In this document: piece by piece, positions 44,234-53,097 of the stretch
Layout of the letters: each line of letters opens with the position of its first letter
Position numbering within the stretch: the first letter of the stretch is position 1
Assembly (NCBI RefSeq): GCF_900141765.1
Contig: NZ_FSRK01000003.1
Span: 1 to 64,000 of the forward strand
Length of the DNA: 64,000 nt
Origin: Epilithonimonas zeae
GTDB taxonomy: Bacteria > Bacteroidota > Bacteroidia > Flavobacteriales > Weeksellaceae
Reading direction: 5' to 3'
Program-made: the position numbers and the translations under genes
Notes under the pieces: model-generated
What the model was told of the DNA's origin: nothing
What the model saw: the letters and a program-made list of their open reading frames with translations, nothing else
Database searches by the model: none

Positions 44234-47053
44234 TTAAAATGTTAAGTTCATACCCATTGTATAAATTGCTGAAATTGGATAGATATTTTGATCAATACCC
44301 ATTTGTACTCTGTCCTGATTCATGATCTCTGGAGAGAATCCATTATATTTGAAACTAGTCCAAGGATTTTGTGCACTTAGATAAATTCTCAGTTTTTTAA
44401 CAGATAGAGATTGTGCAATTACTGATGGCAAATTATATCCAACTTGAATATTTCTGATCCTAAAATAGCTACCGTCCTCAACATAGAAACTGTTTGGCAA
44501 AATAATAGACTGGTTAGAAGTAATCATAGAGTTAGTATTAGATGTTCCTGCTCCACGCCATCTGTTGTTATACATATCTAAATCCCAACTCTCGTTACCA
44601 TATCTTTGCTCGCGATTATAATTGTAGATTTTATTACCAAATACACCTTGGAAATCGATCCCAAAATCGATAGAATGAACTGTTAAGTTAAATCCGAAAC
44701 CATAAGTTCCTTTTGGGATTGGGCTTCCCAAAAATGTTTTATCTCTTGTATCAATAACTCCATTACCATCTAAGTCAGCAAACTTAAACCAGCCTGCTTT
44801 AGCACCAGTTTGTCCAGAACCAGCAGCCTCAGCATCTGTTTGGAACACACCATCAACTTGGTATCCATAGTAAGAACCAACTGCTTGTCCAGCTTGTAAT
44901 CTTACAATTGAATTTCCGAATAAACTAGCACCAGTTTCTAAGAATGACCCTTGGTAGACACTTGTAATCTCATTTTTAAGAGACGTGAAGTTACCATAGA
45001 AACCTAGTTTTACACTTTCACTAAGATCTGTATTATAATTTGCAGATACTTCAAATCCTTTATTTCTAAAAGAATAAGCATTAGTGATAAAATCATACGG
45101 ATTACTAGCTCCAGAAATAGTAGCCTGATTAACTCCGTAAACTATATCTTTTGATTCTTTATTATAATATGTTCCTTCAACTTTTAGTTTATTATTTAAA
45201 AATGCCATCTCAACACCAAAGTCTGAACCCGTTGTTGTTTCCCAGCCAATAGATGGATCAATAACTCTATCAACTGTTGCTGCGGCATATCCAGTATTAC
45301 CATAATATGCACCTCCACCAATGTTAGTTACAATCGCAGAAAAATCTCTCTTAACTCTCGGGTTACCTAACTCTCCCCAGCTAGCTCTTAATTTTAACAA
45401 ATTAAAAATGTTCTGCTCACTCATAAAACCTTCTTTAGAAACTACCCAACCAACACTTATAGCAGGGAAAGTTTTATATCTGTCTGTTGAGATTTGTGAA
45501 CTAGCATCTCTACGTACAGATGCATTTAAAAGATATTTCCCAGCATAATCATAATTGATTCTCCCAAAGAAAGATTCAATTCTTTGTTGATCCTGTGTAG
45601 CGGCAGGTCTACCATTGGTAACTGCAGCCGCAGTATCTTGATAATTAAAAATATCTGTACCATTTCCGATATTTAGAGATCCATTAGTACCGTCATAACT
45701 TACATTCTTAGCAATCCAAACATCTTCTGATCTAGAATCTCTGATTCTTGAAAAACCAGCTAACAATTCTAAATTATGATTACCAAAGGTCTTTTTCCAA
45801 TTAATTGTATTATCCCAAACATAATTTCTATATCTATTAGTTCTGGTTATCAAATTAGAAATAGTTGGGTTTGGTATATAAGTTATTGCTGGAGTATATT
45901 CATATTGCACAGGAGTATAATTATCTGTGGTATAACTACTTCTAAAAGTAAAATCCTTTAAAAACTTAATATCAACAAAAACGTTATTAAGCATTCTTTC
46001 TTGTCTTACCTGTGATCTATAAAGATCCAAAGTTGCTCTTGGATTGGCAATAGAATAACCATTAAAAAACTGATAAGTCCCTGTTGCAGAATTAATTGGA
46101 CCAAATAACGGTGGAGAGTTACGTGCATCTAACAAAGGATTATTTGCAACGTCAGTCCGTGTTTTCGAAAAAGAAAAATTATCTCCAATTGTAATATTAT
46201 CAGTGATTTTATAACTCAAATTCAATTTTGTATTGAACCTGTTAAAACCACTTCCTGAGTTAATACCTTGCCCAGCAGCTAAATTACCTTCATCCTGAAG
46301 ATATCCTACACTACCATAATAATTCAACTTCCCTAAACTTCCCGAAGCAGAAAAATCATTAGAATTAATGATACTGGTACGGAAAATTTCTTTAAACCAA
46401 TCTGTATCTGCTGGAAAATCTGCTCTACTAATTGACCCTGCAGAAGACCCATTGTCATTCAACAATTTCTCATTGTACAATTCAACATATTGATCTGCAT
46501 TTACCATTTTTGGGACGTTGGTAACAGTTTTGATTCCTAAATAAGAATTAACATTAAAAACTGGCTTACCTTTTCCACTTTTAGTTTTAATAATCACCGC
46601 TCCATTTGCTGCTTTAGCACCAAAAATTGCTAAACTGGAAGGATCTTTTAAAACACTCATTGATTCAATATCCTGAGGATTTAGGAAAGAAATATCTTCT
46701 GTCAACATTCCATCAACGATAAAAACCGTATTACCAGTTAATGAACCGACTCCACGAATATCTACCCTAGGAGAACCACCTGGCGTACCAGATGTAATAA
46801 CACTTACCCCAGCAAGTTTTCCTTGTACAGAGTTTAATGGGTTAGCATTCGGTTTATCTGCCAAATCTTTTGCTGTTACAATTCCGATACTCCCAGTAAC
46901 ATTCTCTTTTTTCTGTGTACCATATCCAATCACAACCACTTCCTCAATCTTGTTTTCTTTCGCAACAGTATCTTGTGTGGATTGTGCATGCAAATCACCG
47001 CCAAAGTATAAAGCAGCAATCAACAATGGTAATTTTACATAATTTTTTCTCAT
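44234..47053 (-). CDS. SusC/RagA family TonB-linked outer membrane transporter
   Basis: The 939-residue protein has a signal peptide, then directly the TonB-linked plug with EEVVVIGYGTQKKENVTGSI and PRVDIRGVGSLTGNTVFIVDG, and a 22-strand beta barrel ending in TMGMNLTF. The carboxypeptidase-like N-terminal domain usual in SusC is missing, so it is a shorter variant. It imports oligosaccharides with SusD and heads the locus. No hybrid two-component or ECF/anti-sigma regulator is adjacent. Confidence 0.94.
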   Translation of the reverse strand: MRKNYVKLPLLIAALYFGGDLHAQSTQDTVAKENKIEEVVVIGYGTQKKENVTGSIGIVTAKDLADKPNANPLNSVQGKLAGVSVITSGTPGGSPRVDIRGVGSLTGNTVFIVDGMLTEDISFLNPQDIESMSVLKDPSSLAIFGAKAANGAVIIKTKSGKGKPVFNVNSYLGIKTVTNVPKMVNADQYVELYNEKLLNDNGSSAGSISRADFPADTDWFKEIFRTSIINSNDFSASGSLGKLNYYGSVGYLQDEGNLAAGQGINSGSGFNRFNTKLNLSYKITDNITIGDNFSFSKTRTDVANNPLLDARNSPPLFGPINSATGTYQFFNGYSIANPRATLDLYRSQVRQERMLNNVFVDIKFLKDFTFRSSYTTDNYTPVQYEYTPAITYIPNPTISNLITRTNRYRNYVWDNTINWKKTFGNHNLELLAGFSRIRDSRSEDVWIAKNVSYDGTNGSLNIGNGTDIFNYQDTAAAVTNGRPAATQDQQRIESFFGRINYDYAGKYLLNASVRRDASSQISTDRYKTFPAISVGWVVSKEGFMSEQNIFNLLKLRASWGELGNPRVKRDFSAIVTNIGGGAYYGNTGYAAATVDRVIDPSIGWETTTGSDFGVEMAFLNNKLKVEGTYYNKESKDIVYGVNQATISGASNPYDFITNAYSFRNKGFEVSANYNTDLSESVKLGFYGNFTSLKNEITSVYQGSFLETGASLFGNSIVRLQAGQAVGSYYGYQVDGVFQTDAEAAGSGQTGAKAGWFKFADLDGNGVIDTRDKTFLGSPIPKGTYGFGFNLTVHSIDFGIDFQGVFGNKIYNYNREQRYGNESWDLDMYNNRWRGAGTSNTNSMITSNQSIILPNSFYVEDGSYFRIRNIQVGYNLPSVIAQSLSVKKLRIYLSAQNPWTSFKYNGFSPEIMNQDRVQMGIDQNIYPISAIYTMGMNLTF

Positions 47054-47332
47054 AATATTCTTAAGTATTATTTTCTTACACCGAATATAAATCTTTTTAT
47101 TAACACAATGTTAATTTTAACACAAAATTTTAATTAATTGTAAATCAAATAATTAAATAGTTATTTCATAAAGAATCAATGAATCAATTGAAAAATAGTG
47201 TCCCCATTTTATGGCTCAATATTTGTCTATTTAACATAATTAATGAATTAATTACTCATTTTGAGTTATTAAGTTAAACATGCTTTAATAACTTATATCC
47301 AATCAAGAATAAATCAACTAAACATATAAATT

Positions 47333-47887
47333 ATGAACACCAACAGATTATCCTATCAGATGCAAAATGCATTGATAAAACAAATGACAAAAGAAGCACA
47401 TGCATCACAAATTTTTCTCTCTTACGGTTGCTGGGCAGATGTAAAAGGCTATGGTGGAATTGCTAATTTCTTATACAGACATTCGCAAGAAGAGAGAAAC
47501 CATATGATCAAATTTATGCGTTACATTCTCGACAGAGGTGGCGAAGCTAAAGTAGAAGCTATCCCTGCTCCACCTGAAAATCCTCAAAGTTTAACGGATT
47601 GTTTTAACAAAGTTTTCCAGCATGAAGTTGATAATACAACAGCTATTTATGATATTGTCAATTTATCATTCGAAGAGAAAGATTGGGCGACTTGGAATTT
47701 TATGCAATGGTTTGTGAAAGAACAGATCGAAGAAGAAAAATTGGCTCTTGAACTGATTGATAAATTGAAAATTGCAGGTGGAGACAGTGCGACGGACGAA
47801 TCTCTATTTACTTTGGACAAAGCTTTGGAAGCAGCAGCAGATGAAGTTTCATTACCTCAGGAAGCAACGGCTGAAAATCCTTCTTAA
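47333..47887 (+). CDS. Ferritin
   Basis: The 184-residue protein is a bacterial non-haem ferritin that stores iron. The four-helix bundle carries the ferroxidase ligands E (in MTKEAHASQ), E and H (in SQEERNHMIKFM), E (in FQHEVDNT) and E (in VKEQIEEEKLALE). A C-terminal extension of about 30 residues is acidic. The gene stands alone with a terminator. Confidence 0.94.
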   Translation: MNTNRLSYQMQNALIKQMTKEAHASQIFLSYGCWADVKGYGGIANFLYRHSQEERNHMIKFMRYILDRGGEAKVEAIPAPPENPQSLTDCFNKVFQHEVDNTTAIYDIVNLSFEEKDWATWNFMQWFVKEQIEEEKLALELIDKLKIAGGDSATDESLFTLDKALEAAADEVSLPQEATAENPS

Positions 47888-47914
47888 CATCAAATTAAAT
47901 ATCACTAACTTTGG

Positions 47915-47940
47915 TCTCCGTTTTTTACGGAGATTTTTTA
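47915..47940 (+). terminator. Terminator of the ferritin gene
   Basis: TCTCCG pairs with CGGAGA around a T-rich loop and is followed by TTTTTTA. Confidence 0.8.
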
Positions 47941-47963
47941 TTAATCCCAAGACTTAAAATTAA

Positions 47964-48269
47964 ATGGCAGATATTATAGATAGCAATCACGCAAATCCAG
48001 AAGAATTTTACAAATCACTGAAAGAAAAATTAGAAGAACAACATAATTTTCCGGAAGAATATCTCTTCAAATTCATTGTGACAAGTGATTCTGAAAAAAT
48101 AACAGAAATATTAAGAGTATTCGATAATTTGAAATACACTTTATCCAACAAAGAAAGCTCTACTGGAAAATACACTTCTGTTTCTATCGATTGCTTTGTA
48201 TTAGATGCTGACCAAGTCATTAGCATTTATAAAAAAGTAGCAACCATCGAAGGTGTAATGATGTTATAA
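47964..48269 (+). CDS. DUF493 (YbeD-like) domain-containing protein
   Basis: The 101-residue protein has an ACT-like alpha/beta fold typical of DUF493: EFYKSLKEKLEEQHNFPEEY, FKFIV, and a C-terminal DQVISIYKKVATIEGVMML. A regulatory role has been suggested for the family, but its ligand is unknown. It is followed by a small basic ORF on the same strand. Confidence 0.85.
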   Translation: MADIIDSNHANPEEFYKSLKEKLEEQHNFPEEYLFKFIVTSDSEKITEILRVFDNLKYTLSNKESSTGKYTSVSIDCFVLDADQVISIYKKVATIEGVMML

Positions 48270-48310
48270 TTTTGGTTTGAATCTTGTATTTTAAAATAAA
48301 ATTTAAGGTT

Positions 48311-48457
48311 ATGAAAAAGTCATTTTTTAAATTTCTGAATAAAATAAATGTTGCTATTCTACCCAAATACAGCAAAAGAGATTTCACAAAATTGAATAAA
48401 CTTCAAAAAGCTATTTTCGGCTATCGTTATTTGGTTTTAATCAATTCACTAGACTAA
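48311..48457 (+). CDS. Small basic protein (48 aa), often misnamed SsrA-binding protein
   Basis: A 48-codon ORF begins MKKSFFKFLNKINVAILPKY and ends FGYRYLVLINSLD. It has a clear ATG, sits 41 bp after DUF493 and is followed by a terminator. From memory, short Flavobacteriia proteins with an MKKxxFKxLxKINxxxLP start are common and are sometimes labelled SsrA-binding protein, although they are far too short to be SmpB. The positive charge and aromatic C-terminus suggest binding to RNA or membrane, which is untested. Confidence 0.65.
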   Translation: MKKSFFKFLNKINVAILPKYSKRDFTKLNKLQKAIFGYRYLVLINSLD

Positions 48458-48476
48458 CAAATCATCAATTTAAAAT

Positions 48477-48513
48477 AAAAAAAGCGCTCAAAATAATTTG
48501 AGCGCTTTTTATT
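48477..48513. terminator. Bidirectional terminator
   Basis: AAAAGCGCTCAAA pairs with TTTGAGCGCTTTT around ATAA, with A and T runs on the two sides. It lies between the small ORF and the convergent deoxyhypusine-synthase-like gene. Confidence 0.9.
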
Positions 48514-48529
48514 TATATGATTAATTCAA

Positions 48530-49504
48530 TTAAGAATTCTCCAAAATATAACTGAACATCAATGGCGCACAAATCGTCGCATCACTTTCAACAATGAATT
48601 TCGGAGTTGTAATATCTAATTTACCCCAAGTGATTTTCTCATTTGGAACCGCTCCGGAATAGGAACCGTAAGACGTTGTAGAATCAGAAATCTGGCAGAA
48701 ATAACTCCAGAACGGAATGTCGTGCATTTCCATATCCTGATATAACATCGGCACTACACAAATTGGGAAATCACCAGCGATTCCACCTCCAACTTGGAAG
48801 AATCCAACACCTTTTCCACCAGAATTTTTCGGATACCAATCAGCCAAATAAGCCATATATTCGATACCAGATTTCATTGTAGAAAACTTCAAATCTCCTT
48901 TGATACAATAAGAAGTAAAAATATTTCCCATTGTAGAATCTTCCCAGCCTGGAACTACGATTGGTAAGTTTTTTTCCGCCGCAGCAATCATCCAAGAGTT
49001 CTCTCTCGGGATCTCGTAATACTGCTCCAGAACACCTGACAAAATCATTTTGTACATATATTCGTGCGGGAAATAACGCTCTCCTTTATCATCTGCATCT
49101 TTCCAGATTTCATATATATGTTTTTGCAATCTTCTGAAAGCCTCTTCCTCAGGGATACAAGTGTCAGTTACTCTGTTAAGTCCTCTTTCCAACAAGTCCC
49201 ACTCTTCTTTCGGCGTAAGGTCTCTGTAATTTGGAACTCTTTCGTAGTGCGTGTGTGCCACAAGATTCATCAAATCTTCTTCAAGATTCGCTCCAGTACA
49301 AGAAATGAAATCTACTTTACCTTGACGAATCATCTCTGCCAATATTTTCCCTAATTCTGCCGTTGACATTGCTCCTGCAAGCGTAATCATCATTTTCCCA
49401 CCATCTTTTAGGTGTGCAACATAAGCTTTGGAAGCATCTACCAAAGCAGCCGCATTGAAGTGCAAATAATATTTTTCTATGAACTCAGTAATCGGTTTGC
49501 TCAT
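48530..49504 (-). CDS. Deoxyhypusine synthase-like protein
   Basis: The 324-residue cytoplasmic protein belongs to the deoxyhypusine synthase family. The region equivalent to the catalytic lysine motif of eukaryotic DHS is present as ITWGKLDI (Lys295), with the NAD-binding segments MITLAGAMSTAELGK and FISCTGANLEEDL. Bacteria lack eIF5A, so members here are thought to act in polyamine chemistry such as homospermidine formation, or on an unknown target. It is transcribed alone; a -7 element TATCTTTG lies at 49522-49529. Confidence 0.88.
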   Translation of the reverse strand: MSKPITEFIEKYYLHFNAAALVDASKAYVAHLKDGGKMMITLAGAMSTAELGKILAEMIRQGKVDFISCTGANLEEDLMNLVAHTHYERVPNYRDLTPKEEWDLLERGLNRVTDTCIPEEEAFRRLQKHIYEIWKDADDKGERYFPHEYMYKMILSGVLEQYYEIPRENSWMIAAAEKNLPIVVPGWEDSTMGNIFTSYCIKGDLKFSTMKSGIEYMAYLADWYPKNSGGKGVGFFQVGGGIAGDFPICVVPMLYQDMEMHDIPFWSYFCQISDSTTSYGSYSGAVPNEKITWGKLDITTPKFIVESDATICAPLMFSYILENS

Positions 49505-49521
49505 TTTGTTTAAGATTTTTG

Positions 49522-49529
49522 CAAAGATA
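49522..49529 (-). promoter_or_regulatory. -7 element of the deoxyhypusine-synthase-like gene
   Basis: TATCTTTG on the minus strand, 18 nt before the start codon. Confidence 0.4.
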
Positions 49530-49705
49530 AGGATTTGTTTGGATGTCAGAAGTTGGAAGTTGATGATTTCAATAATAGAATTGTCAGTCTGAGGCTCTCG
49601 AAGACAAATAAAAAAACAAAATCGTCAGATTTTTTCCATATAAATTTCTTGATTAGAAAGCCTAAATTTATTTGGTCAGCTTATCCGCCTTTAGTTTCTC
49701 CTAAG

Positions 49706-49749
49706 CTTAGTCGAAGCGCTCCCAAACCTAACAGAGTGGTTCGACTAAG
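49706..49749. repeat. 10-bp inverted repeat
   Basis: CTTAGTCGAA (49706-49715) and TTCGACTAAG (49740-49749) are perfect inverted copies enclosing GCGCTCCCAAACCTAACAGA plus four more bases. It abuts a degenerate copy of the dispersed element and lies in the 493-bp gap 49505-49997, where no gene is supported. Confidence 0.7.
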
Positions 49750-49806
49750 TCAATCTTTTCACTCCACTACGTTTGCGTAAAAAGGATTTCCGCTCAAATC
49801 GGGCTG
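49749..49806 (-). repeat. Degenerate copy C of the dispersed intergenic element
   Basis: Read on the minus strand it begins GCAGCCCGATTTGAGCGGAA followed by ATCCTTTTT, and it contains AAAAGATTGACTTA. This matches the start and part of the end of copies A and B with several changes. Confidence 0.4.
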
Positions 49807-49940
49807 CAGATTCAACATAAATTCACGTTTTCTCATTTATAATTGACGACTAAACTTGACGAGCGACTATAAGGCTCAGGTTCTCGAAGCCAGCTATTTT
49901 AAAGACTTTATTAACTGTATTTTATCTTAATTATTCACTC

Positions 49941-49971
49941 TTGCGACTTCATCAATTAAACCTTACTTTTG
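49941..49971 (+). promoter_or_regulatory. Promoter of the ABC-F gene
   Basis: TTG (49941-49943) and TACTTTTG (49964-49971) are separated by 20 nt, the best match to the Bacteroidetes promoter consensus before a protein gene in this half of the window. The start codon follows at 49998. Confidence 0.7.
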
Positions 49972-49997
49972 CAAATTCAAACAAAATATAGAATACA

Positions 49998-51935
49998 ATG
50001 CTTTCGGTTCAGGGATTAGGCTTACATCACGCAGGAAATTATCTTTTCAGAGACACCAATTTCACCATCAAAAAAGGCGATAAAATTGGATTGGTCGGAA
50101 AAAACGGAGCCGGAAAATCTACGCTTCTTAAAATTCTTTCTGGAGAAATCAATTTCTACGAAGGGAACGTGGTTCCAGAAGGCAATATCACCATTGGATT
50201 TCTAAAACAAGATTTAGATTTTGTAAAAGGAAGAACGGTTTGGGATGAGACGATGCAGGCTTTTGAACAAATCAATGCTTTGAAAGACGAGTTGGAAGAA
50301 GTCAACAACCAATTGGCAACCAGAACCGATTACGAAAGCGATGCGTACACAGATCTTATCAACAGAATGACGGATCTGAATGATCTTTTAATGAATCACG
50401 ACGCGTATAATCTGGAAGGTGATGTAGAGAAAATATTATTTGGATTAGGTTTCAAAGCGAGTGATTTTCACAAAATAACCGATGAGTTTTCCGGAGGTTG
50501 GAGAATGAGAATCGAATTGGCAAAACTGCTTCTTCAGCAAAACGATTTGATGCTTCTGGATGAGCCTACCAACCACTTGGATATGGAATCTATCATTTGG
50601 CTGGAAGAATTTTTGAAAGATTATCCAGGCTCAATGTTATTGGTAAGTCACGACAAGCAGTTTATGACTTCTACTTGTAATCGAACTTTCGATGTGAATA
50701 ATAAGAAAATCGATGATTACAAGGCCAATTATTCCAAATATCTTGAGCTGAGAAAAGACAGAAAAGAAAAACTCATCCAGGCTAAGAAAAATCAGGATGC
50801 TGAGATAAAACATACCGAAGAATTAATCAATAAATTCCGTGCGAGTGCTTCCAAAGCTTCATTTGCGCAGTCATTGATTAAAAAATTGGAAAAAGTAGAA
50901 CGTATCGAAGTTGAGAATGAAGATGTTTCTAAATTCAACATTCGTTTTCAGCCTTCTGTAACGCCAGGAAAAGTGATTTTCGAAGCAAAAAATCTTGGGA
51001 AAGCTTATGGTGACAAACAGATTTTTGACAACGTAGATTTCTTTATCGAACGTGGTGACAGAATTTCTCTTTTGGGACAAAACGGACAAGGAAAAACGAC
51101 GTTGGCGAAGATTCTTGCAGGCGATATCACAGATTATTCCGGAGAATGGAATTTGGGACATAATGTGAGCATCGGATACTTTGCTCAGAATCAGGAAGAA
51201 GTTTTGACGCCTGAAAAAACTGTTCTACAGGAAGCAGAAGATTCTGCAACAGAGGAAACCAGACCAAGAGTTCGTGACCTTTTGGGATCTTTCTTGTTTC
51301 AAGGTGAAGATGTTACAAAGAAAACCAAAGTTCTTTCAGGAGGTGAAAGAAACCGTCTGGCGTTATGTAAATTATTGCTTCGTCCGTTCAACACTTTGAT
51401 TATGGATGAGCCTACGAACCACTTGGATATTCAGTCTAAGGAGATTATCAAATTGGCGCTTCAGAAATATGAAGGAACATTAATTGTAATTTCTCACGAC
51501 CGTGAGTTCCTGCAAGGTTTATCAGATAAAATCTTCGAATTCCGTGATGGGAAAATGAAAGAATTCCTTGGAAACATTGATGAATACCTGGAATACAGAC
51601 AAAAAGAAAGCATCAGAGAAATTTCTGTTGAAAAGGCAAAACTGCATCAGGAAGAGGTTGAAGAACCAAGGCCGAAGAAACAAGAATCCAAACCAGTAGC
51701 CAACAACAATCAACCAACTACGATTGTTAGCAAAGAACAAAAAAACATTCAGAACAAACTGAAAAAAGTTGAGGAAAAAATTTCTGAACTGGAACTGAAA
51801 ATCGAAGAATTCGAAGCATCTTTTGCTAAGGAAAATCCTTCTGAACAAGTTTTGGAAACTTATAACAAAACCAAAGAAGCACTGGATCTGACTTTGCAGG
51901 AATGGGAATATCTTGGGAGTCAGCTGGAAGGTTAA
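49998..51935 (+). CDS. ABC-F family ATPase
   Basis: The 645-residue protein has two ABC domains and no membrane segment, the ABC-F layout of ribosome-associated factors. Walker A motifs are GKNGAGKST and GQNGQGKTT, signatures are FSGGWRMRIELAKLL and LSGGERNRLALCKLL, and both Walker B motifs read LDEPTNHLD or MDEPTNHLD. A linker with KKNQDAEIKHTEELI joins them. The C-terminus is a charged coiled coil as in Uup. It may act on stalled ribosomes; a resistance role cannot be inferred. Confidence 0.93.
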   Translation: MLSVQGLGLHHAGNYLFRDTNFTIKKGDKIGLVGKNGAGKSTLLKILSGEINFYEGNVVPEGNITIGFLKQDLDFVKGRTVWDETMQAFEQINALKDELEEVNNQLATRTDYESDAYTDLINRMTDLNDLLMNHDAYNLEGDVEKILFGLGFKASDFHKITDEFSGGWRMRIELAKLLLQQNDLMLLDEPTNHLDMESIIWLEEFLKDYPGSMLLVSHDKQFMTSTCNRTFDVNNKKIDDYKANYSKYLELRKDRKEKLIQAKKNQDAEIKHTEELINKFRASASKASFAQSLIKKLEKVERIEVENEDVSKFNIRFQPSVTPGKVIFEAKNLGKAYGDKQIFDNVDFFIERGDRISLLGQNGQGKTTLAKILAGDITDYSGEWNLGHNVSIGYFAQNQEEVLTPEKTVLQEAEDSATEETRPRVRDLLGSFLFQGEDVTKKTKVLSGGERNRLALCKLLLRPFNTLIMDEPTNHLDIQSKEIIKLALQKYEGTLIVISHDREFLQGLSDKIFEFRDGKMKEFLGNIDEYLEYRQKESIREISVEKAKLHQEEVEEPRPKKQESKPVANNNQPTTIVSKEQKNIQNKLKKVEEKISELELKIEEFEASFAKENPSEQVLETYNKTKEALDLTLQEWEYLGSQLEG

Positions 51936-51958
51936 AATTGAAATCAAGCTATAATATA

Positions 51959-51985
51959 ATCCATTCATTTCGAATGGATTTTTTG
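51959..51985 (+). terminator. Terminator of the ABC-F gene
   Basis: ATCCATTC pairs with GAATGGAT around ATTTC, followed by TTTTTTG. It insulates the retron from the upstream gene. Confidence 0.85.
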
Positions 51986-52065
51986 TTTAAGATATTTGCA
52001 TTTGTTTTCGTAATTTCACTCATTTGAAAAATTATTTTGATGAAGTTCTATATAATAAACTTAGT

Positions 52066-52959
52066 ATGGTCAAATTTAAAGATATCGAATATAAACATTT
52101 AGCTGACAAAATCAGAGATAATATCTTTGATGTATCTAACGACTACAAAACTTCAATTTTTCTATGTGGAGCAGATATAAATGATAGTAAATCTACACGA
52201 TACAAAGTAGCACAATTATTTGAAGATTGGTGGTCTAAATATTATTATAGAATATATTATCCTGAAGATATATTTGATGAATTATTATATAGTTCTGAAT
52301 CAAAAGATCTTCTTTCACTTGAAGGATTGTTAGCTAAAAGTGTTGATGTTATAATTATGATACCTGAAAGTCCAGGATCTTTTGCTGAACTAGGAGCATT
52401 CGCTAATGATGAGAATTTGAGAAAAAAAATGATTTGTATCTTAGATATTAAATACAAAAAAAATAGAAGCTTTATAAATCAAGGTCCTGTTAAACTTGTT
52501 AAGAATGTAAATCCAAGTAATGTTCTATTTCTAGATTTAAAAAATATAGATCAAAATAAGAAGCAAATCCAATCTGTAATAAAACAATTAATTAAAACAA
52601 ATTTCATAAATAAGAAAGAGATCAGTCTATTACAAGCTGACAGTTTCATATTACCTATATTATACCTTTTAGAACCTGTCAATAGGTTAACAATATCAAA
52701 AATCTTAAAATTCGCTATGAATGAGGATGAAGAGAATGCGTATCAAGCTACCTATTCAGGACTTACTACTTTAATCAAAAAAAACTATGCTGAGTTAACA
52801 TTAACTGGTTATAAACTTACTCAATCAGGGAAAAAAGAGTTTTTGAAATTCAAAAATCCATATCCAAGAGTTAAAAATTCAGCTGGTGGTAAAATACTTG
52901 ATAATTTAAGATTAGATTTATTAAATTTGATTTATAGAAATAAAAGGCTAAAGATGTAG
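52066..52959 (+). CDS. Retron effector, nucleoside deoxyribosyltransferase-like with C-terminal winged helix (Eco1/Ec86-like)
   Basis: The product (297 residues from ATG 52066) matches my recollection of the retron Eco1 (Ec86) effector along most of its length. Matching blocks are IFLCGAD, YPEDIFDELL, LLSLEGLLAKSVDVIIMIPE, the catalytic-loop type SPGSFAELGAF, ENLRKKMICI and RSFINQGPVKLV. The N-terminal half is the nucleoside deoxyribosyltransferase-like N-glycosidase. The C-terminal ~100 residues (ISKILKFAM to LTQSGKKEF) form a winged helix. ATG 52066 gives about the same N-terminal length as Eco1; an upstream TTG at 52024 would add 14 residues. The stop codon lies inside the a1 arm of the retron RNA. 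It is AT-rich and probably transferred. In Eco1 this protein is held inactive by msDNA and RT and acts toxically when released. Confidence 0.9.
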   Translation: MVKFKDIEYKHLADKIRDNIFDVSNDYKTSIFLCGADINDSKSTRYKVAQLFEDWWSKYYYRIYYPEDIFDELLYSSESKDLLSLEGLLAKSVDVIIMIPESPGSFAELGAFANDENLRKKMICILDIKYKKNRSFINQGPVKLVKNVNPSNVLFLDLKNIDQNKKQIQSVIKQLIKTNFINKKEISLLQADSFILPILYLLEPVNRLTISKILKFAMNEDEENAYQATYSGLTTLIKKNYAELTLTGYKLTQSGKKEFLKFKNPYPRVKNSAGGKILDNLRLDLLNLIYRNKRLKM

Positions 52960-52973
52960 AGGTAATATTATTT
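52956..52973 (+). repeat. Retron inverted repeat a1
   Basis: GTAGAGGTAATATTATTT is complementary to a2 at 53098-53114 and overlaps the effector stop codon TAG. Confidence 0.88.
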
Positions 52974-53097
52974 AGACCATTTTTTGGAGAATAGTGGTTC
53001 GCTATTCGAGAAGTAAAACTATATTTTATTTGTGCAATTAAAATAATTTCCTGCGGGCACTCGAAAATTATTTTAATCACGTAAGACTTTAGAAAGT

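Noticed and set aside
49535-49780. 81-codon ORF in the gap before the ABC-F gene
   Set aside because: It runs through an inverted repeat and a degenerate dispersed element, has no recognisable domain or promoter, and its translation looks random.
52024-52066. TTG start for the retron effector
   Set aside because: ATG 52066 gives an N-terminus of about the length of the Eco1 effector; the extra 14 residues have no counterpart that I recall.
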